DNA from: CBDUBS01 sp965365445 | GTDB taxonomy: Bacteria; Bacteroidota; Rhodothermia; Rhodothermales; DASSAV01 | Direction: 5' to 3' | NCBI GenBank assembly: GCA_965365445.1 | Contig: CBDUBS010000006.1 | Location: 1 to 48,254, forward strand | DNA: 48,254 nt | Shown: piece after piece, positions 7,747 to 17,234 of the stretch | Position numbering within the stretch: position 1 is the first letter of the stretch | Layout of the letters: every line of letters begins with the position of its first letter | Translations under genes and position numbers: made by a program | The notes under the pieces: generated by a model | Databases searched by the model: none | What the model saw: the letters and a program-made list of their open reading frames with translations, nothing else | Told to the model about the DNA's origin: nothing

Positions 7747-8868
7747 CTAAACCGTTGTGATCAGTTCTTCCCATTGGCGCCGCACGGTATCCGGACTGAA
7801 CAGGCTTTCGAAACGAGTGCGCGCTTCATCCGAATAGTGTTTCCAGCGGGTGTAATCGAACAGGCTTTCCACGGCGTCGGCTACGGCTTCCGGGTTCTGT
7901 AACGGTACGAAAAGGGCCTGCCTGCCGTCGTTTACGATGTTCGGGATGCCGCCATGGTTGGTCGTTACGATCGGCGTGCCTGCGTTGAGCGCTTCCAGGA
8001 TGGCCAGCGGCTGAGCCTCGGCCGGGTAATAGGAGGGAAGGAGGAACACGTCCGCTTCATAATGCAGCCGCCGGACTTGCTCGCGCTCGGAAACGCTGCC
8101 GTGATGCCTGACCACCGATTCCAGGCCATGTTCAGCCACGTATCTTTCGAACTCCGTACGGTCCAGGTCGCTGGGCCACCTTCCGGCAAAATCCACTACG
8201 AAATCACGTCCGCGCCGGCGTAACAGGTCGGCTGCTACAAGTACGTCGAAATAGCCTTTTCCCCTGAGCATGTTGCTCAGGAAAAGAAGCCGCAAGGTGG
8301 GCCTGGCCTTCCGGCGTTGCTGCTTTTCGGCTACTTCTTCATCCGTACAGAGCGCCTTGTCATCGATCGTGTTGGGTATGATGATCCGCTTCTCCGCAGG
8401 GATGTACCGGGCGCATTCGTCGGCAAGCTGATCGTTGAGGAATACGAAACCGCGAACGCGACGTACGAGCCTCCGGGCTGAAGCGGCCGTAAGGCGGGAT
8501 TCGAACAGATGCTGAAACCCGCGACGGTGGAGAACCGCGAATACCTGCTGATCAGGCTGAAATGCGGGTAAGGTGGTCAGTACATCCCGCCAGTGGCCCA
8601 GCGCGACAGGCGAAACGGACGTCCAGAGTACGGGCGCCTCGGGCGCTGCTTTCAGAGCGCGTTTCAGGGCGGGCAGGGTGCGCACGTAATGGCGGATCCG
8701 GTCCGGGCGGAACCGAACCTCCGTCTGAACGAAATGGGGCTCCGGATAGGATGTATCCGCCGCGATGACACGATGGTTCTTGTGAAGCAACTCGGCAAGC
8801 CGCCGCGTAGCCAGCGTCTGCCCGTCTATCGGGGGAGGAAAGCGGCCGATTACGGCAACGGTTCTCAT
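7747..8868 (-). CDS. Family 4-type (GT-B) glycosyltransferase
   Basis: A 373-residue cytoplasmic enzyme expected to transfer a sugar from a nucleotide donor to a lipid-linked acceptor. The N-terminal acceptor domain opens with AVIGRFPPPIDGQTLATRRL, a glycine-rich loop common in GT4 enzymes. The C-terminal donor domain has RLLFLSNMLRGKGYFDVLVA and the hallmark DVFLLPSYYPAEAQPLAILE, the E-x7-E-type region that binds the nucleotide sugar, followed by GTPIVTTNHGGIPNIV. Its ATG lies 5 bases after the stop of the preceding glycosyltransferase gene, so the two are translated from one message. Sugar specificity cannot be read from sequence. Confidence 0.92.
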   Translation of the reverse strand: MRTVAVIGRFPPPIDGQTLATRRLAELLHKNHRVIAADTSYPEPHFVQTEVRFRPDRIRHYVRTLPALKRALKAAPEAPVLWTSVSPVALGHWRDVLTTLPAFQPDQQVFAVLHRRGFQHLFESRLTAASARRLVRRVRGFVFLNDQLADECARYIPAEKRIIIPNTIDDKALCTDEEVAEKQQRRKARPTLRLLFLSNMLRGKGYFDVLVAADLLRRRGRDFVVDFAGRWPSDLDRTEFERYVAEHGLESVVRHHGSVSEREQVRRLHYEADVFLLPSYYPAEAQPLAILEALNAGTPIVTTNHGGIPNIVNDGRQALFVPLQNPEAVADAVESLFDYTRWKHYSDEARTRFESLFSPDTVRRQWEELITTV

Positions 8869-8873
8869 CGTGG

Positions 8874-10118
8874 TCAGTCGGGTACGGAGTGAAACGAATG
8901 GACGGTACGAGCCAGTGTTCTCGTTGTGAGCAGCAGAATCCGGCCCAGAGCGGCCGAAGCCCCCGAGGGATGCCGTTTTTCCAGGCTTACAGCCTTCTCC
9001 AGGCTCTGCGTGAACCGCTGAAGCGACCAGTCGGCGATGATTTCGCGCGATCGCACTCCCATGGCCTTGCGCGTTCCCTCCGATTCCGCAATCTGCACCA
9101 TGAGTTCGGCCAGCCGGCTCGGCTCAACCGGATCGAAGATAAAGCCGTTTTCGCCGTCCTTCACCAGGTCTGTAGCACATCCTGCTTTTTCCGACACCAG
9201 CACGGGCAGCCCCGCAGCCATGGCTTCGTTGATTACCAGCCCCCAAGTGTCTTTCAGCGTCGGGTGGACGAGGGCGCCGGCCCGCCCGTAATACGCCGGA
9301 AGCTCGTCGATATGGCGAAAACCCGCCAGGATGACCCCCTCGATGCGCTCCCGTCGGATAAGTTCGCCCAGTTTATCGCGCTCCGAACCGTCGCCCACCA
9401 GTACCAGATTCCACGGTTCCGGAGACCGCTCCCGGTAATCCCGGTAGGCGGAAAGCAGCCGATCCAGGTTTTTGATGGGTAGGAACCGGTTTACGGACAG
9501 GAAAAACGGCCGGGAATCATCGAGGCCGGGTAAATGCCGGAACGCCTCCGGATGCATCCGCGCTGAAGCGGCTGCCGTCTCGAAATACGCATTATCTACG
9601 ACATCATACCCCAGAAAAATGCGCTCGGACGGGAATCCGAGTTTTTCGAAATAGTGTTTCTGCGGGGTGCCCGCTAGGAGCGCGGCATCGAACTGATTGA
9701 TCAGAATGGTTTTGACCCATTCACGCCAGCGTATGCGCCGGGCGTCGTCCTCTTTGCTGTCGGTCGCCACCACGGCGATTCGTTTCCGATGCAGGCACCA
9801 TTCCAGGCTGGCACGAGCATCCGGAAAGCTGTAGCTGTTGACGAGTACGGCATCCGGATCGATTCGGTCGAGCGCCTGCATGACGCCGCGATGGATGGCG
9901 GGAGGGTCAAGCGTCTCGAATGTGCGGCCCGGGAAAAGCTGCTCTCTCCGGAATGTTACCTCTCCGCGTTCCTCCCGCCATTCGTACGTGGCATCCAGCC
10001 CGCACGTTTCCAGACCGATGACTTCCGTTTTCAAAGGGTGAAAATGGCGGGCCGTGGCCTCCAGCCGAGCTATATGATAGGGGCCGAAACGAGGCCACTG
10101 CAAACAGATGCGCCGCAT
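8874..10118 (-). CDS. Family 4-type (GT-B) glycosyltransferase
   Basis: A 414-residue GT-B enzyme. The C-terminal Glycos_transf_1 domain is plain: FFLSVNRFLPIKNLDRLLSA, then LVLVGDGSERDKLGELIRRE, GFRHIDELPAYYGRAGALVH and the donor-site stretch WGLVINEAMAAGLPVLVSEK, ending with NGFIFDP. The start was set at the ATG at 10118 (MRRICLQWPRFGPYH); an upstream in-frame TTG at 10130 is possible but less likely. It sits in the middle of the ten-gene polysaccharide run. The acceptor and donor sugar are unknown. Confidence 0.92.
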   Translation of the reverse strand: MRRICLQWPRFGPYHIARLEATARHFHPLKTEVIGLETCGLDATYEWREERGEVTFRREQLFPGRTFETLDPPAIHRGVMQALDRIDPDAVLVNSYSFPDARASLEWCLHRKRIAVVATDSKEDDARRIRWREWVKTILINQFDAALLAGTPQKHYFEKLGFPSERIFLGYDVVDNAYFETAAASARMHPEAFRHLPGLDDSRPFFLSVNRFLPIKNLDRLLSAYRDYRERSPEPWNLVLVGDGSERDKLGELIRRERIEGVILAGFRHIDELPAYYGRAGALVHPTLKDTWGLVINEAMAAGLPVLVSEKAGCATDLVKDGENGFIFDPVEPSRLAELMVQIAESEGTRKAMGVRSREIIADWSLQRFTQSLEKAVSLEKRHPSGASAALGRILLLTTRTLARTVHSFHSVPD

Positions 10119-10154
10119 GACTGAGTCCAAAACGACAGGAAACGATTGAGGTGA

Positions 10155-10856
10155 CTACCTGCGGGTAAGGACCAGCAAGGAAAACCCGCCCAGCAGCCGC
10201 GAGGCCAGCGAGGGGCTCCAGGCGGCCATGCTTTTTCGGGGCAAGCGGGCCAGCCGCCGTTTCCACCCTCCGCCCGCCAGTTCGATGCTCCGCGCCGTAA
10301 AGAAATAGTCCACCACCTCATACCCGGTGTCGCGAAGGGTCGCGAGCGCGGTCCCTTCGGTGAAATAGTGGAGATGGCCCACCGAAGTGCGGGCGTGAAG
10401 CAACGACGACTCCCGGAGCACGGTTTGCGCCGAAAGATCGAGAGGGATGTGGAATACGGCCCATTCGGCTCGGGGACGCAACCGCTCCAGGAAACCCATG
10501 TAATCCGGAACATGCTCGAATACATCGATGACGAGGAGCAGGTCGAACGTTCGTTCGTCTTCGAGCAGATCGGCGAGTTCGAAATGCAATCCCGGTTTCT
10601 CGCGGCTCCGCGCCAGTTCGATGGCCTGCGGCGACACCTCGAATCCCGTAAACGAAGTTCCTTCCGGCAAATGGTTATACAACTGGTTGAGAATTTCGCC
10701 CGCTCCGCACCCTACTTCGGCTACCCTTCGGGGTTGCAATCCGTGGCGATCTAGCATCTTCATGACCTGCCGGGCCTTCCACGGAGAGTCCTCCGTGTGC
10801 CAGGTAGGGTTATGCTCCAGGTAGGTACTGTCTCGGTATATGGAGGGACGGCTCAT
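10155..10856 (-). CDS. Class I SAM-dependent methyltransferase in polysaccharide cluster
   Basis: A 233-residue methyltransferase starting MSRPSIYRDSTYLEHNPTWH. Motif I is RVAEVGCGAGEILNQLYNHL (about residues 44-63), strand 2 ends with TGFEVSPQAIELA, and a motif IV-like DLLLVIDVFEHVPDYMGFLE follows. This layout resembles methyltransferases found in glycan clusters that act on a terminal sugar or lipid-linked chain. The C-terminus (SRLLGGFSLLVLTRR) is hydrophobic and could touch the membrane. Its ATG overlaps the stop of the upstream glycosyltransferase by 4 bases (ATGA), a strong sign of translational coupling. Confidence 0.88.
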   Translation of the reverse strand: MSRPSIYRDSTYLEHNPTWHTEDSPWKARQVMKMLDRHGLQPRRVAEVGCGAGEILNQLYNHLPEGTSFTGFEVSPQAIELARSREKPGLHFELADLLEDERTFDLLLVIDVFEHVPDYMGFLERLRPRAEWAVFHIPLDLSAQTVLRESSLLHARTSVGHLHYFTEGTALATLRDTGYEVVDYFFTARSIELAGGGWKRRLARLPRKSMAAWSPSLASRLLGGFSLLVLTRR

Positions 10857-11989
10857 AACGAAGCTTCGAGGTGTTGTAGTACCGTTTGGCCGGCTGCCGC
10901 CCAGTTGAGGCGCCCGGCATATTCTTGCCGGGCGTCGGCGGCCAGGCGCCGGTAGCCGGCATAATCTTGAAACCGGGCTTCTATTTCGTCTGCATACGGC
11001 TCGGCGCCTTCTGCACGGGAAAACAGTCGTCCATTGCGTCCGTTCCGGATGATGGTCGGCAGGCCCCCGGTATCCGCGGCCAGGCAAGGCACGCCGTAGG
11101 CGTTGGCCTCGCACAGCACGATAGGTGTACAATCCGCTTCGGTCGGCAGGATGAGGAAGTGCGCCTCGGCCAGCGCCCGCTCGATCCGTTGCCGTCCCTC
11201 CGGAGACGCTTTGCTGACAAACCCGAGCCCGTGTACGAAATCCGGATGAGGCGGCGGCGGGGTGCACCCGATGACCGTGAGACGGGTGGGCAGACCGCGC
11301 TCGTTGAGTAATCGGGCCGCTTCCAGGGCAGTCTCGCCGCCTTTTCGCTGCCAGTCCAGACCGATGAACACCAGGCGGCACCGGTCGTCGGGGCGGTCTG
11401 CGATGCAGGCGGCTGCCCGTTCGTCCGAAGGCGGATCGTCCAGGTTGGCCCCGAAGGGAACCACCCGAACCCTGTCCGGATCGGCTCCGTAGAGATCCAC
11501 GGCGCTGCGGGCCGCCCAGTCGGAGGAGTAGAAGGCCAGGCGGCATCGGTGCAGGATGTCACCTTCCATGCGGTGGCCGTTGCGAAGGGTCTCCGGGCTC
11601 AGGTCGGTAAACTCAGGGTAGTAATCCACGAGCCCGCCGAATGTCGCATCCGTCCAGAATGCCACTGGAACGTCGGTAGACGCGTAGGCCAGGGGGATAG
11701 TTGAGGGGCTGAACAGGTAATCCGGACGTTCCGAACCCAGTCGTTCGGCAACCTGTCTACCGTAGTGGCGCAGGATGATCGGCTCTCGGTCGCGGTGATG
11801 ATCCAGGCCGAGAACGCTCCGGTAAAACTGCTGTTTCACCTTGAACGGGAAGGATAACCGCTCCCTCAACCCCCCTATGAACGTAAGCTCCGCCGGGGGT
11901 TGTTGCAACGCGCGAGCCATGAAGGTGGCGCTTCCGGAAAATTTCCGTATGTCGCCGGCGTCGTAAGTAGTCACGTAAGCGATGCGCAT
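10853..11989 (-). CDS. Family 4-type (GT-B) glycosyltransferase
   Basis: A 378-residue glycosyltransferase starting MRIAYVTTYDAGDIRKFSGS, a typical GT-B opening. The donor domain has RLVFIGLDWQRKGGETALEA, then RLTVIGCTPPPPHPDFVHG, and FLILPTEADCTPIVLCEANA, the acidic nucleotide-sugar binding region, followed by GVPCLAADTGGLPTIIRNG. The start was chosen at 11989; a longer frame upstream overlaps the neighbouring gene and has no GT-like sequence. It lies 10 bases after the preceding glycosyltransferase and overlaps the next gene by 4 bases. Substrates are unknown. Confidence 0.92.
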   Translation of the reverse strand: MRIAYVTTYDAGDIRKFSGSATFMARALQQPPAELTFIGGLRERLSFPFKVKQQFYRSVLGLDHHRDREPIILRHYGRQVAERLGSERPDYLFSPSTIPLAYASTDVPVAFWTDATFGGLVDYYPEFTDLSPETLRNGHRMEGDILHRCRLAFYSSDWAARSAVDLYGADPDRVRVVPFGANLDDPPSDERAAACIADRPDDRCRLVFIGLDWQRKGGETALEAARLLNERGLPTRLTVIGCTPPPPHPDFVHGLGFVSKASPEGRQRIERALAEAHFLILPTEADCTPIVLCEANAYGVPCLAADTGGLPTIIRNGRNGRLFSRAEGAEPYADEIEARFQDYAGYRRLAADARQEYAGRLNWAAAGQTVLQHLEASL

Positions 11990-11999
11990 GGAGCGGTCG

Positions 12000-13208
12000 T
12001 CAGGATTTTCCGGCGACGGTGCGGCCGATGAGTTCTTCGAACCGGTCCGTAATGCACTCGAGGTCGAATGCGGCTTCGGCATAACGCCGACCGTTGCCCC
12101 CCAGTTCGGAGCGCAACGCGACATCCTCCAGCAGCGTTTCGGCGGCCCGGGTGAACGTTTCCGGATCGTCCGGAGGCGCCACGAGCCCCGCCCGGTGTTG
12201 CTGCACGAGCCGTGCCGCCAGATTGCCCTCCGGTACCGCCAGCAACACCGGTCGGGCGGCGCAGAAATACGCCAGCACCTTCGAAGGTACGGAAAAGACC
12301 GATGCGTCGGGCTCCAGGATAGCCGTAAGTACGTCGGCTGAGGCCAGCATGTTCGGCACTTCACCGAACGGCTGGAACGGAAGCACCTGCAAGGTCTCCA
12401 GCCCGGACTCGGCTCTCCGTTTCCGTAGCCACTCGGCCCCCTGACCCTGCGAAACAACTACCACACGTACATCCCTCCGATGGCGAAACGTTTCGGCAAG
12501 CCGGTAGAGCATCTCCGGGTTGTGTTTCATGCCGAGGGTGCCGGAATACAGGAAGACGGTCTTATCGGCCAGGCCCATCCGGTGCGCCCAAGGGTTATCC
12601 TTCGGGCGTACGGGTACATCCTCCAGAGGCCCCCAATTTTCGATGGTAACCATGCGCTCATCCGGTACGCCCCACCGGCGCAGCACCGGACGGAAGTCCT
12701 CGGTGATGAGCACGACGGCATCGCTTTGCAGGAGCAGCCGGGCTTCCATCCCCTCGTAGTATCGCCCGATGAGGCCGCCCGCTACAGGTAATTTCCGCCG
12801 CAGGATGCGGTAGGCCGCCGGTCCGAGCAGGTCCTGCACCCAGAAAATGAAGGGTACGCGGCGGGCGCGGCAGCGCTGGATCAGCGATTTCTGCGCATCC
12901 AGCGGGGTGTCTGCCGAGAGCGCCACGTCTGGCCGAAATCGGTCCACCTCCTGCGCAACGAGCCGGCCGTAGTGCCCCTCCTGCCGCCGCCGCGTAATAA
13001 AGGACTGTTTCTGCAATGGGCGCGGCAAAGCGAGCCCCGAAAACTCCAGCGAAGCCGGATCGCCCTCCCGTCGATGCAACGATCCTTGCGGCGTGGTAGG
13101 CAACGAAGCACAGTAGGTATGGCAAACCGTATGGCCGCGCCGGGCCAATCGTCGGCTCAGGTCGATCGGGAAAGGGTAGCCGCCAAAGTCATGTACGAAG
13201 ATGCGCAT
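12000..13208 (-). CDS. Family 4-type glycosyltransferase (WcaI-like layout)
   Basis: A 402-residue GT-B enzyme beginning MRIFVHDFGGYPFPIDLSRR. The central region includes FIFWVQDLLGPAAYRILRRK, a W-x-Q-D-L element seen in WcaI/WbuB-type enzymes. The donor domain includes VFLYSGTLGMKHNPEMLYRL, VPNMLASADVLTAILEPDAS and VPSKVLAYFCAARPVLLAVP, again like WcaI/WbuB, which act in colanic acid and N-acetylfucosamine transfer. That similarity is from memory of the family and does not fix the sugar. The start at 13208 lies 4 bases after the preceding gene's stop. Confidence 0.9.
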   Translation of the reverse strand: MRIFVHDFGGYPFPIDLSRRLARRGHTVCHTYCASLPTTPQGSLHRREGDPASLEFSGLALPRPLQKQSFITRRRQEGHYGRLVAQEVDRFRPDVALSADTPLDAQKSLIQRCRARRVPFIFWVQDLLGPAAYRILRRKLPVAGGLIGRYYEGMEARLLLQSDAVVLITEDFRPVLRRWGVPDERMVTIENWGPLEDVPVRPKDNPWAHRMGLADKTVFLYSGTLGMKHNPEMLYRLAETFRHRRDVRVVVVSQGQGAEWLRKRRAESGLETLQVLPFQPFGEVPNMLASADVLTAILEPDASVFSVPSKVLAYFCAARPVLLAVPEGNLAARLVQQHRAGLVAPPDDPETFTRAAETLLEDVALRSELGGNGRRYAEAAFDLECITDRFEELIGRTVAGKS

Positions 13209-13212
13209 GGGA

Positions 13213-14481
13213 TCAGCCCGCACCTTCCGGTTCCGGCCCGGGGGTTGGATGGTGGACCGGAACGCCGGCATGACGAAACACGGTACGAGCATACGCTTCG
13301 GCGGAGTTGGCTTCAGCGAAGGCGCGGGCCGACGAAGCATCAAAGCCGTCAAACCCATCGGTAAGAGCTCGCTCCAACCCCTTTGCCAGAGCGGCGACCG
13401 AGTGGGTATCGACTGCCATGCCCAGCCGGTGCCTGCGGATGTGCTCGCCTACGATTCCGTAATCACTGCCGATTACCGGCGTCTTCTGCGAAGCCGTTCG
13501 CACCAGCACGTTGCTCGATCCGACGTGCTGCTGATATGCCAGAATAACGAAATCGGCATCATGTACGAGTACGTGTACCTGCTCGTCCGGGACGAACCGA
13601 TCTTCCAGAATGACCTGTATTTCGGTTTGCTCCCGCAAGCGGTTTACGCCATACAGGATTTCGGCTCGTTCTCCGGAGGCTACGGATCCCGCAAGGTACA
13701 GGGCCAGGCGCTGCTGCAAAGCCGGAGCCAGCGAGGCCGCCGCTTCCAGTACCTTTGGGACCCCCTTTCGGGAGTCCAGCACGCCGAACATAAGCGCCAT
13801 GTGTCTTTCCGGGTCTATCCGGCCCGCTCTGATTCGACCGGTCTTTGCATCCGGTGCGGGTTCGATGGGCGCTCCGTCGGGAAGGGCTACAACCTCCGCC
13901 CGATCCTCGACATCCCGCAGAAAGGGTCCGACGTAAGGGTCCAGCGACAGCAGCGACTTGAAATGTGGATTGGCCAGGGCGCGCCCGAGAACGAACCGTT
14001 TGCGCACCTGTTGCACGCGCTCCTTCCAGCCTCCCGGCCGGCCGCTCAACCAGCCGTAATGAAAGGAAGGCCGGAAGTAAATCCCGGAAAAGGTAACCGG
14101 ATAGGGGAGGCGCAAATCCAGAAAAAGCGAAAATTGCAGGTGGTCGAAATACATCATCACGACGTGGTCGGGCCGGTGCTCGCGGAGATACCGCTTCAGC
14201 AGGCGGCCCTGCTCCAGGTCGCTGCGCAGGAGCACGGGCAAGCTGCCGGCTCCCCGAATGTGCGGGCTGCCCGGCGCCGGCACGGCGTACAGTCCGGCGG
14301 AGCGATGCTTCCGGATGTAATCGGCAACGTCGTCATGCTCCTTCAAAAAGGCATCGGTCACCACGACATCCAGACGGCCCCGCAGGTGGTTGCCCACCCA
14401 GTATTCCAGAAGTTGCCGGACGAACTGCGGGTGGTGCCCTCCCTTGTAAGGTTCGAACAGGGCGATGTGTGGATCGGACAT
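13213..14481 (-). CDS. Glycosyltransferase, GT-B fold
   Basis: A 422-residue protein beginning MSDPHIALFEPYKGGHHPQF; the GGHH element is seen in a subset of bacterial GT4-like enzymes. The C-terminal half contains LMFGVLDSRKGVPKVLEAAA, then LALYLAGSVASGERAEI, and a donor-site region ADFVILAYQQHVGSSNVLVR followed by TPVIGSDYGIVGEHI. The acidic residue pair normally seen at the donor site is less obvious than in its neighbours, so it belongs to a more divergent subgroup. It lies between the polymerase/ligase gene and four further glycan-modifying genes. Substrates are unknown. Confidence 0.85.
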   Translation of the reverse strand: MSDPHIALFEPYKGGHHPQFVRQLLEYWVGNHLRGRLDVVVTDAFLKEHDDVADYIRKHRSAGLYAVPAPGSPHIRGAGSLPVLLRSDLEQGRLLKRYLREHRPDHVVMMYFDHLQFSLFLDLRLPYPVTFSGIYFRPSFHYGWLSGRPGGWKERVQQVRKRFVLGRALANPHFKSLLSLDPYVGPFLRDVEDRAEVVALPDGAPIEPAPDAKTGRIRAGRIDPERHMALMFGVLDSRKGVPKVLEAAASLAPALQQRLALYLAGSVASGERAEILYGVNRLREQTEIQVILEDRFVPDEQVHVLVHDADFVILAYQQHVGSSNVLVRTASQKTPVIGSDYGIVGEHIRRHRLGMAVDTHSVAALAKGLERALTDGFDGFDASSARAFAEANSAEAYARTVFRHAGVPVHHPTPGPEPEGAG

Positions 14482-14510
14482 AATCGGAATACCGATGGGG
14501 AGCGGTACAC

Positions 14511-15956
14511 TCAGGGAGCCGTCTTCAGAGGGGCCGTTTCTTCGATCAGGGCGCGGTTGTATACCCCGCTCGCCAGCGCCGGAAGCAGGGCGAACACGAG
14601 CAGCGTATCGCTGAGATAGAACGGATTGGACGTAATGGTTGAGAGGAAAAACGCCGCCAGCACGCTCGATGCCGCCAAACCGCTCAGGCGCAGCAGCGGT
14701 CGGGCCGCGCGTATGCGAAAGGCTCTGAAGCCCTGAGCCGTGGTTTTGATCCAGAAGAACAGCACCAGCCCCAGGCCCCACAACCCGAACCGATACCACA
14801 GCGACAGGTACCCGTTGTGGATGAAAAAGCTTTCGACGGTCATGTGGCGGATTATGTCGAAAAAGTAGTACGGCACGCTCATCCCGTAGCCGATGATCGG
14901 GTTCTGCCGGACCTTCTCCCACGCGCCCGCCGTTTCGGCAAAGCGGCTCAACAGGGACAGATCCGACGCCGACGAGGCAGCGTTGATGGAAGTGAGCCGG
15001 GTGAGTAGTCCGGCCAGGAAAAGCGTGAACTTGTCCCCCAGGAACCAGATCCCACCCCCGATGATTCCGGCGGCGGCCACGGCGCCCAGCACGAGCAGCC
15101 GGGACTTCTGCCGGATGCCGATCAGGAAAAAAACGATCCCCGCCCCGAGTATGAACGCAATCCAGTAACCCCGGCTGAGCGTCAGGATCAGCACGGCCAG
15201 GAACAGGAAGAACATCCCGAGGAGCGCCAGCCGCGCCTTCCACGTCCGGGCGAACAGCAGGAACACCAGGCTCATCAGCGAGGCCATCATCGGGATGTGG
15301 TCATTCAGGATGACCCGCCCTCGCATGATCTGGTAGGCATACTTCGCGTTGTCCAGACCCTGCTGATAGGTCATCAGGTTGCGAACAGCCACAAAAACGC
15401 TCAACCACACCAGCAGCAAGAGGATGATCTTCGGCGCTTCCCGGTGCCGGATGCAGGCTTCCTTAATGGGGAAGTAGAAGGCCAGTCCGATGAGCGCCGT
15501 CCATTCGCCGATGAGCCCCGGCAGGTGTCCGTCCATGAACCAGGTTAGCGGGATGGTCAGCGTGGCCAGTACGAGGAACAGAAACAGGGCCTTGTCCTCC
15601 GACGAGCGCAACACGGCTTGCCCTCTGAGCAGCATACGGTCGGCGAACCAGTACGCCAGAAAACCCATCTGGTACAGGCCGTAGATCACCTCCTGTATCT
15701 GAATGCCCTCCGTATGGTCCAGCACGAGGACAAACCCGGCAATGACGAGGTACAGGTTGAGCAGCGGATACCGAAACAGGTAAGCCGCACCGAGCAGACC
15801 GCCCAGTACGGCCGGCGCTACGATTACCAGGTCCGGAGCCAGCCACGCGGTAAGCAGTACGAGCGAGGCCAGCACGGCGAAGGCCGCAGGCAATCCCCAC
15901 CGTCCCAGGCGCTCGACGCGTTCGGCGGTTATGCCGGCTCCCGGGGAGAAGCTCAT
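14511..15956 (-). CDS. O-antigen ligase / Wzy-type polymerase family membrane protein
   Basis: A 481-residue polytopic inner-membrane protein with about 11-12 hydrophobic segments. The Wzy_C-type region is visible as LTLSRGYWIAFILGAGIVFF (conserved Arg in a loop, about residues 259-278), followed by a large periplasmic loop with NPIIGYGMSVPYYF and FFIHNGYLSLWYRFGLWGLG, where His and Asn match the conserved HNxYL-type element. Enzymes of this fold either polymerise undecaprenyl-linked repeats (Wzy) or ligate O-antigen to lipid A core (WaaL), and sequence alone does not separate them. Since the cluster encodes Wza- and Wzz-like proteins and no other polymerase, a Wzy-like role is the better inference. 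The ATG overlaps the stop of the Wzz-like gene by 4 bases. Confidence 0.88.
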   Translation of the reverse strand: MSFSPGAGITAERVERLGRWGLPAAFAVLASLVLLTAWLAPDLVIVAPAVLGGLLGAAYLFRYPLLNLYLVIAGFVLVLDHTEGIQIQEVIYGLYQMGFLAYWFADRMLLRGQAVLRSSEDKALFLFLVLATLTIPLTWFMDGHLPGLIGEWTALIGLAFYFPIKEACIRHREAPKIILLLLVWLSVFVAVRNLMTYQQGLDNAKYAYQIMRGRVILNDHIPMMASLMSLVFLLFARTWKARLALLGMFFLFLAVLILTLSRGYWIAFILGAGIVFFLIGIRQKSRLLVLGAVAAAGIIGGGIWFLGDKFTLFLAGLLTRLTSINAASSASDLSLLSRFAETAGAWEKVRQNPIIGYGMSVPYYFFDIIRHMTVESFFIHNGYLSLWYRFGLWGLGLVLFFWIKTTAQGFRAFRIRAARPLLRLSGLAASSVLAAFFLSTITSNPFYLSDTLLVFALLPALASGVYNRALIEETAPLKTAP

Positions 15957-17203
15957 GTGGATTCGAGAGGTTGACGCTCCTTACGGATCGGCTCGCTCGC
16001 CGCGGCTTGCAACCGATACGCGATGTAATGGTGGTTTCGCCGCCACCATTCAAAGACGAGCACGAAAATCACCGAGAGCAGGAAAATGGAGAGGGTCGTC
16101 GTTACGACGATGACCGACCGGCGGGGCCAGAACTTACGGACGGGCGGCACCGCCTGATCGACGATCTGCACGGCCTCCGTTTTTTTCTCCTCGTCGAAGC
16201 GGGCCTGTTCGAGCATCGGGCCTACCACTTCCAGGATGCGCGCCTGTACCATCCCCTCGCGCTCCAGCTCCATATACTGCCGCATGACGGTCGGCATGAC
16301 GTCCTTGGAAACGGGCAAAAGTTGTTCCTGGCCGTCGAGCACCCGCTGAAATTTCTGGTTGTGTGCGCGCACGATATCCTGCATGGACTGTACCTGGGGA
16401 TTGTCCGCCCCGAGTTGCGCCCTGAGCGCTTCATACGTTATCTCGTTTTGTACGGCGCTCGCCCGCAGGGTTGCCAGGGTCTGGAAGAACGTTTGCAGCT
16501 GCGCAGGTACGTCGTAGAGACCGTATTTCTGTTGGAAGCTCTGCGAGGCCGTCATCACCGAATCCAGGGTGGAGAGAGCTTCGTCGTACCGGCTTTCCAC
16601 GAAGCGACGGTAACTGCCGGCGCTCTCCGATGTGAGGTCGGCATTGATCCGGTTGAGTTCCGCAACGAAGAAGTTCGCCATTTCCGCTGCCCGCTCCGGG
16701 TCGGTGTCCATCACCATCACCGAGAGGAATTCGTATTCTTCATCCACGGGAAAGTCGATGTTTTCCGCCAGAAACTCGATGGCATCCTCGCGTGGGGTAG
16801 GGCTATCCCCGGTTTCGTATACCTCTACGAGGTTGAACCGATCCACCGCGCTTTCCAGCAATCGACGGCTGCTCAGGATGGTCAGGTATCGGGCGTAGTC
16901 GCCGGTTTTGCCGCCCAGCAGCGAGGTGGCTGCGGAGGGGAGGTTTTTCATCAGAGCAGCCGAAAGCGGGTTCGCCGAACCGGCTTCAGGCGGCAGCACC
17001 CGGGCGGACGCCGCGTACCAGTTGGGCAGCATCAGGCTGATGGCAACGGCCGCTACGGCGCCCAGGATGGTGACGGCTACGATGAACCGTTTCCACCGGT
17101 ATAAATTGCCCAGGGCCGACCACAAAGCGGTGCGGGCCTGTTCTTCGCGTTCCCGGTCGGCTCGCTCAAACAGATCGTCGATTTCGGAGGTATTGTTCTT
17201 CAT
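15953..17203 (-). CDS. Wzz/GumC-type polysaccharide co-polymerase (chain-length regulator)
   Basis: A 416-residue inner-membrane protein with two transmembrane segments bracketing a periplasmic domain: FIVAVTILGAVAAVAISLML near residues 39-58 and SVIVVTTTLSIFLLSVIFVL near 365-384. The N-terminal Wzz domain has PNWYAASARVLPPEAGSANP. The long middle part is predicted helical and rich in Gln and Glu. A Pro-rich stretch (VDQAVPPVRKFWPRR) precedes TM2, as is typical. No Walker A or tyrosine-rich tail is present, so there is no attached BY-kinase domain. It sets chain length together with the polymerase and export protein. It follows the export gene after 31 bases. Confidence 0.9.
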   Translation of the reverse strand: MKNNTSEIDDLFERADREREEQARTALWSALGNLYRWKRFIVAVTILGAVAAVAISLMLPNWYAASARVLPPEAGSANPLSAALMKNLPSAATSLLGGKTGDYARYLTILSSRRLLESAVDRFNLVEVYETGDSPTPREDAIEFLAENIDFPVDEEYEFLSVMVMDTDPERAAEMANFFVAELNRINADLTSESAGSYRRFVESRYDEALSTLDSVMTASQSFQQKYGLYDVPAQLQTFFQTLATLRASAVQNEITYEALRAQLGADNPQVQSMQDIVRAHNQKFQRVLDGQEQLLPVSKDVMPTVMRQYMELEREGMVQARILEVVGPMLEQARFDEEKKTEAVQIVDQAVPPVRKFWPRRSVIVVTTTLSIFLLSVIFVLVFEWWRRNHHYIAYRLQAAASEPIRKERQPLEST

Positions 17204-17234
17204 GCTTCAATGGGGGTGCGAAGTCCGGGAGGAC

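Noticed and set aside
13201..14619. 472-codon open frame on the plus strand opposite a glycosyltransferase gene
   Set aside because: It is antisense to a well-supported glycosyltransferase and has low-complexity Arg/Gly/Pro-rich composition with no family motif. Long antisense frames are common in GC-rich genes.
15971..17104. 377-codon open frame opposite the Wzz-like gene
   Set aside because: It mirrors the co-polymerase coding frame and is rich in His, Arg and Gly with no recognisable domain.
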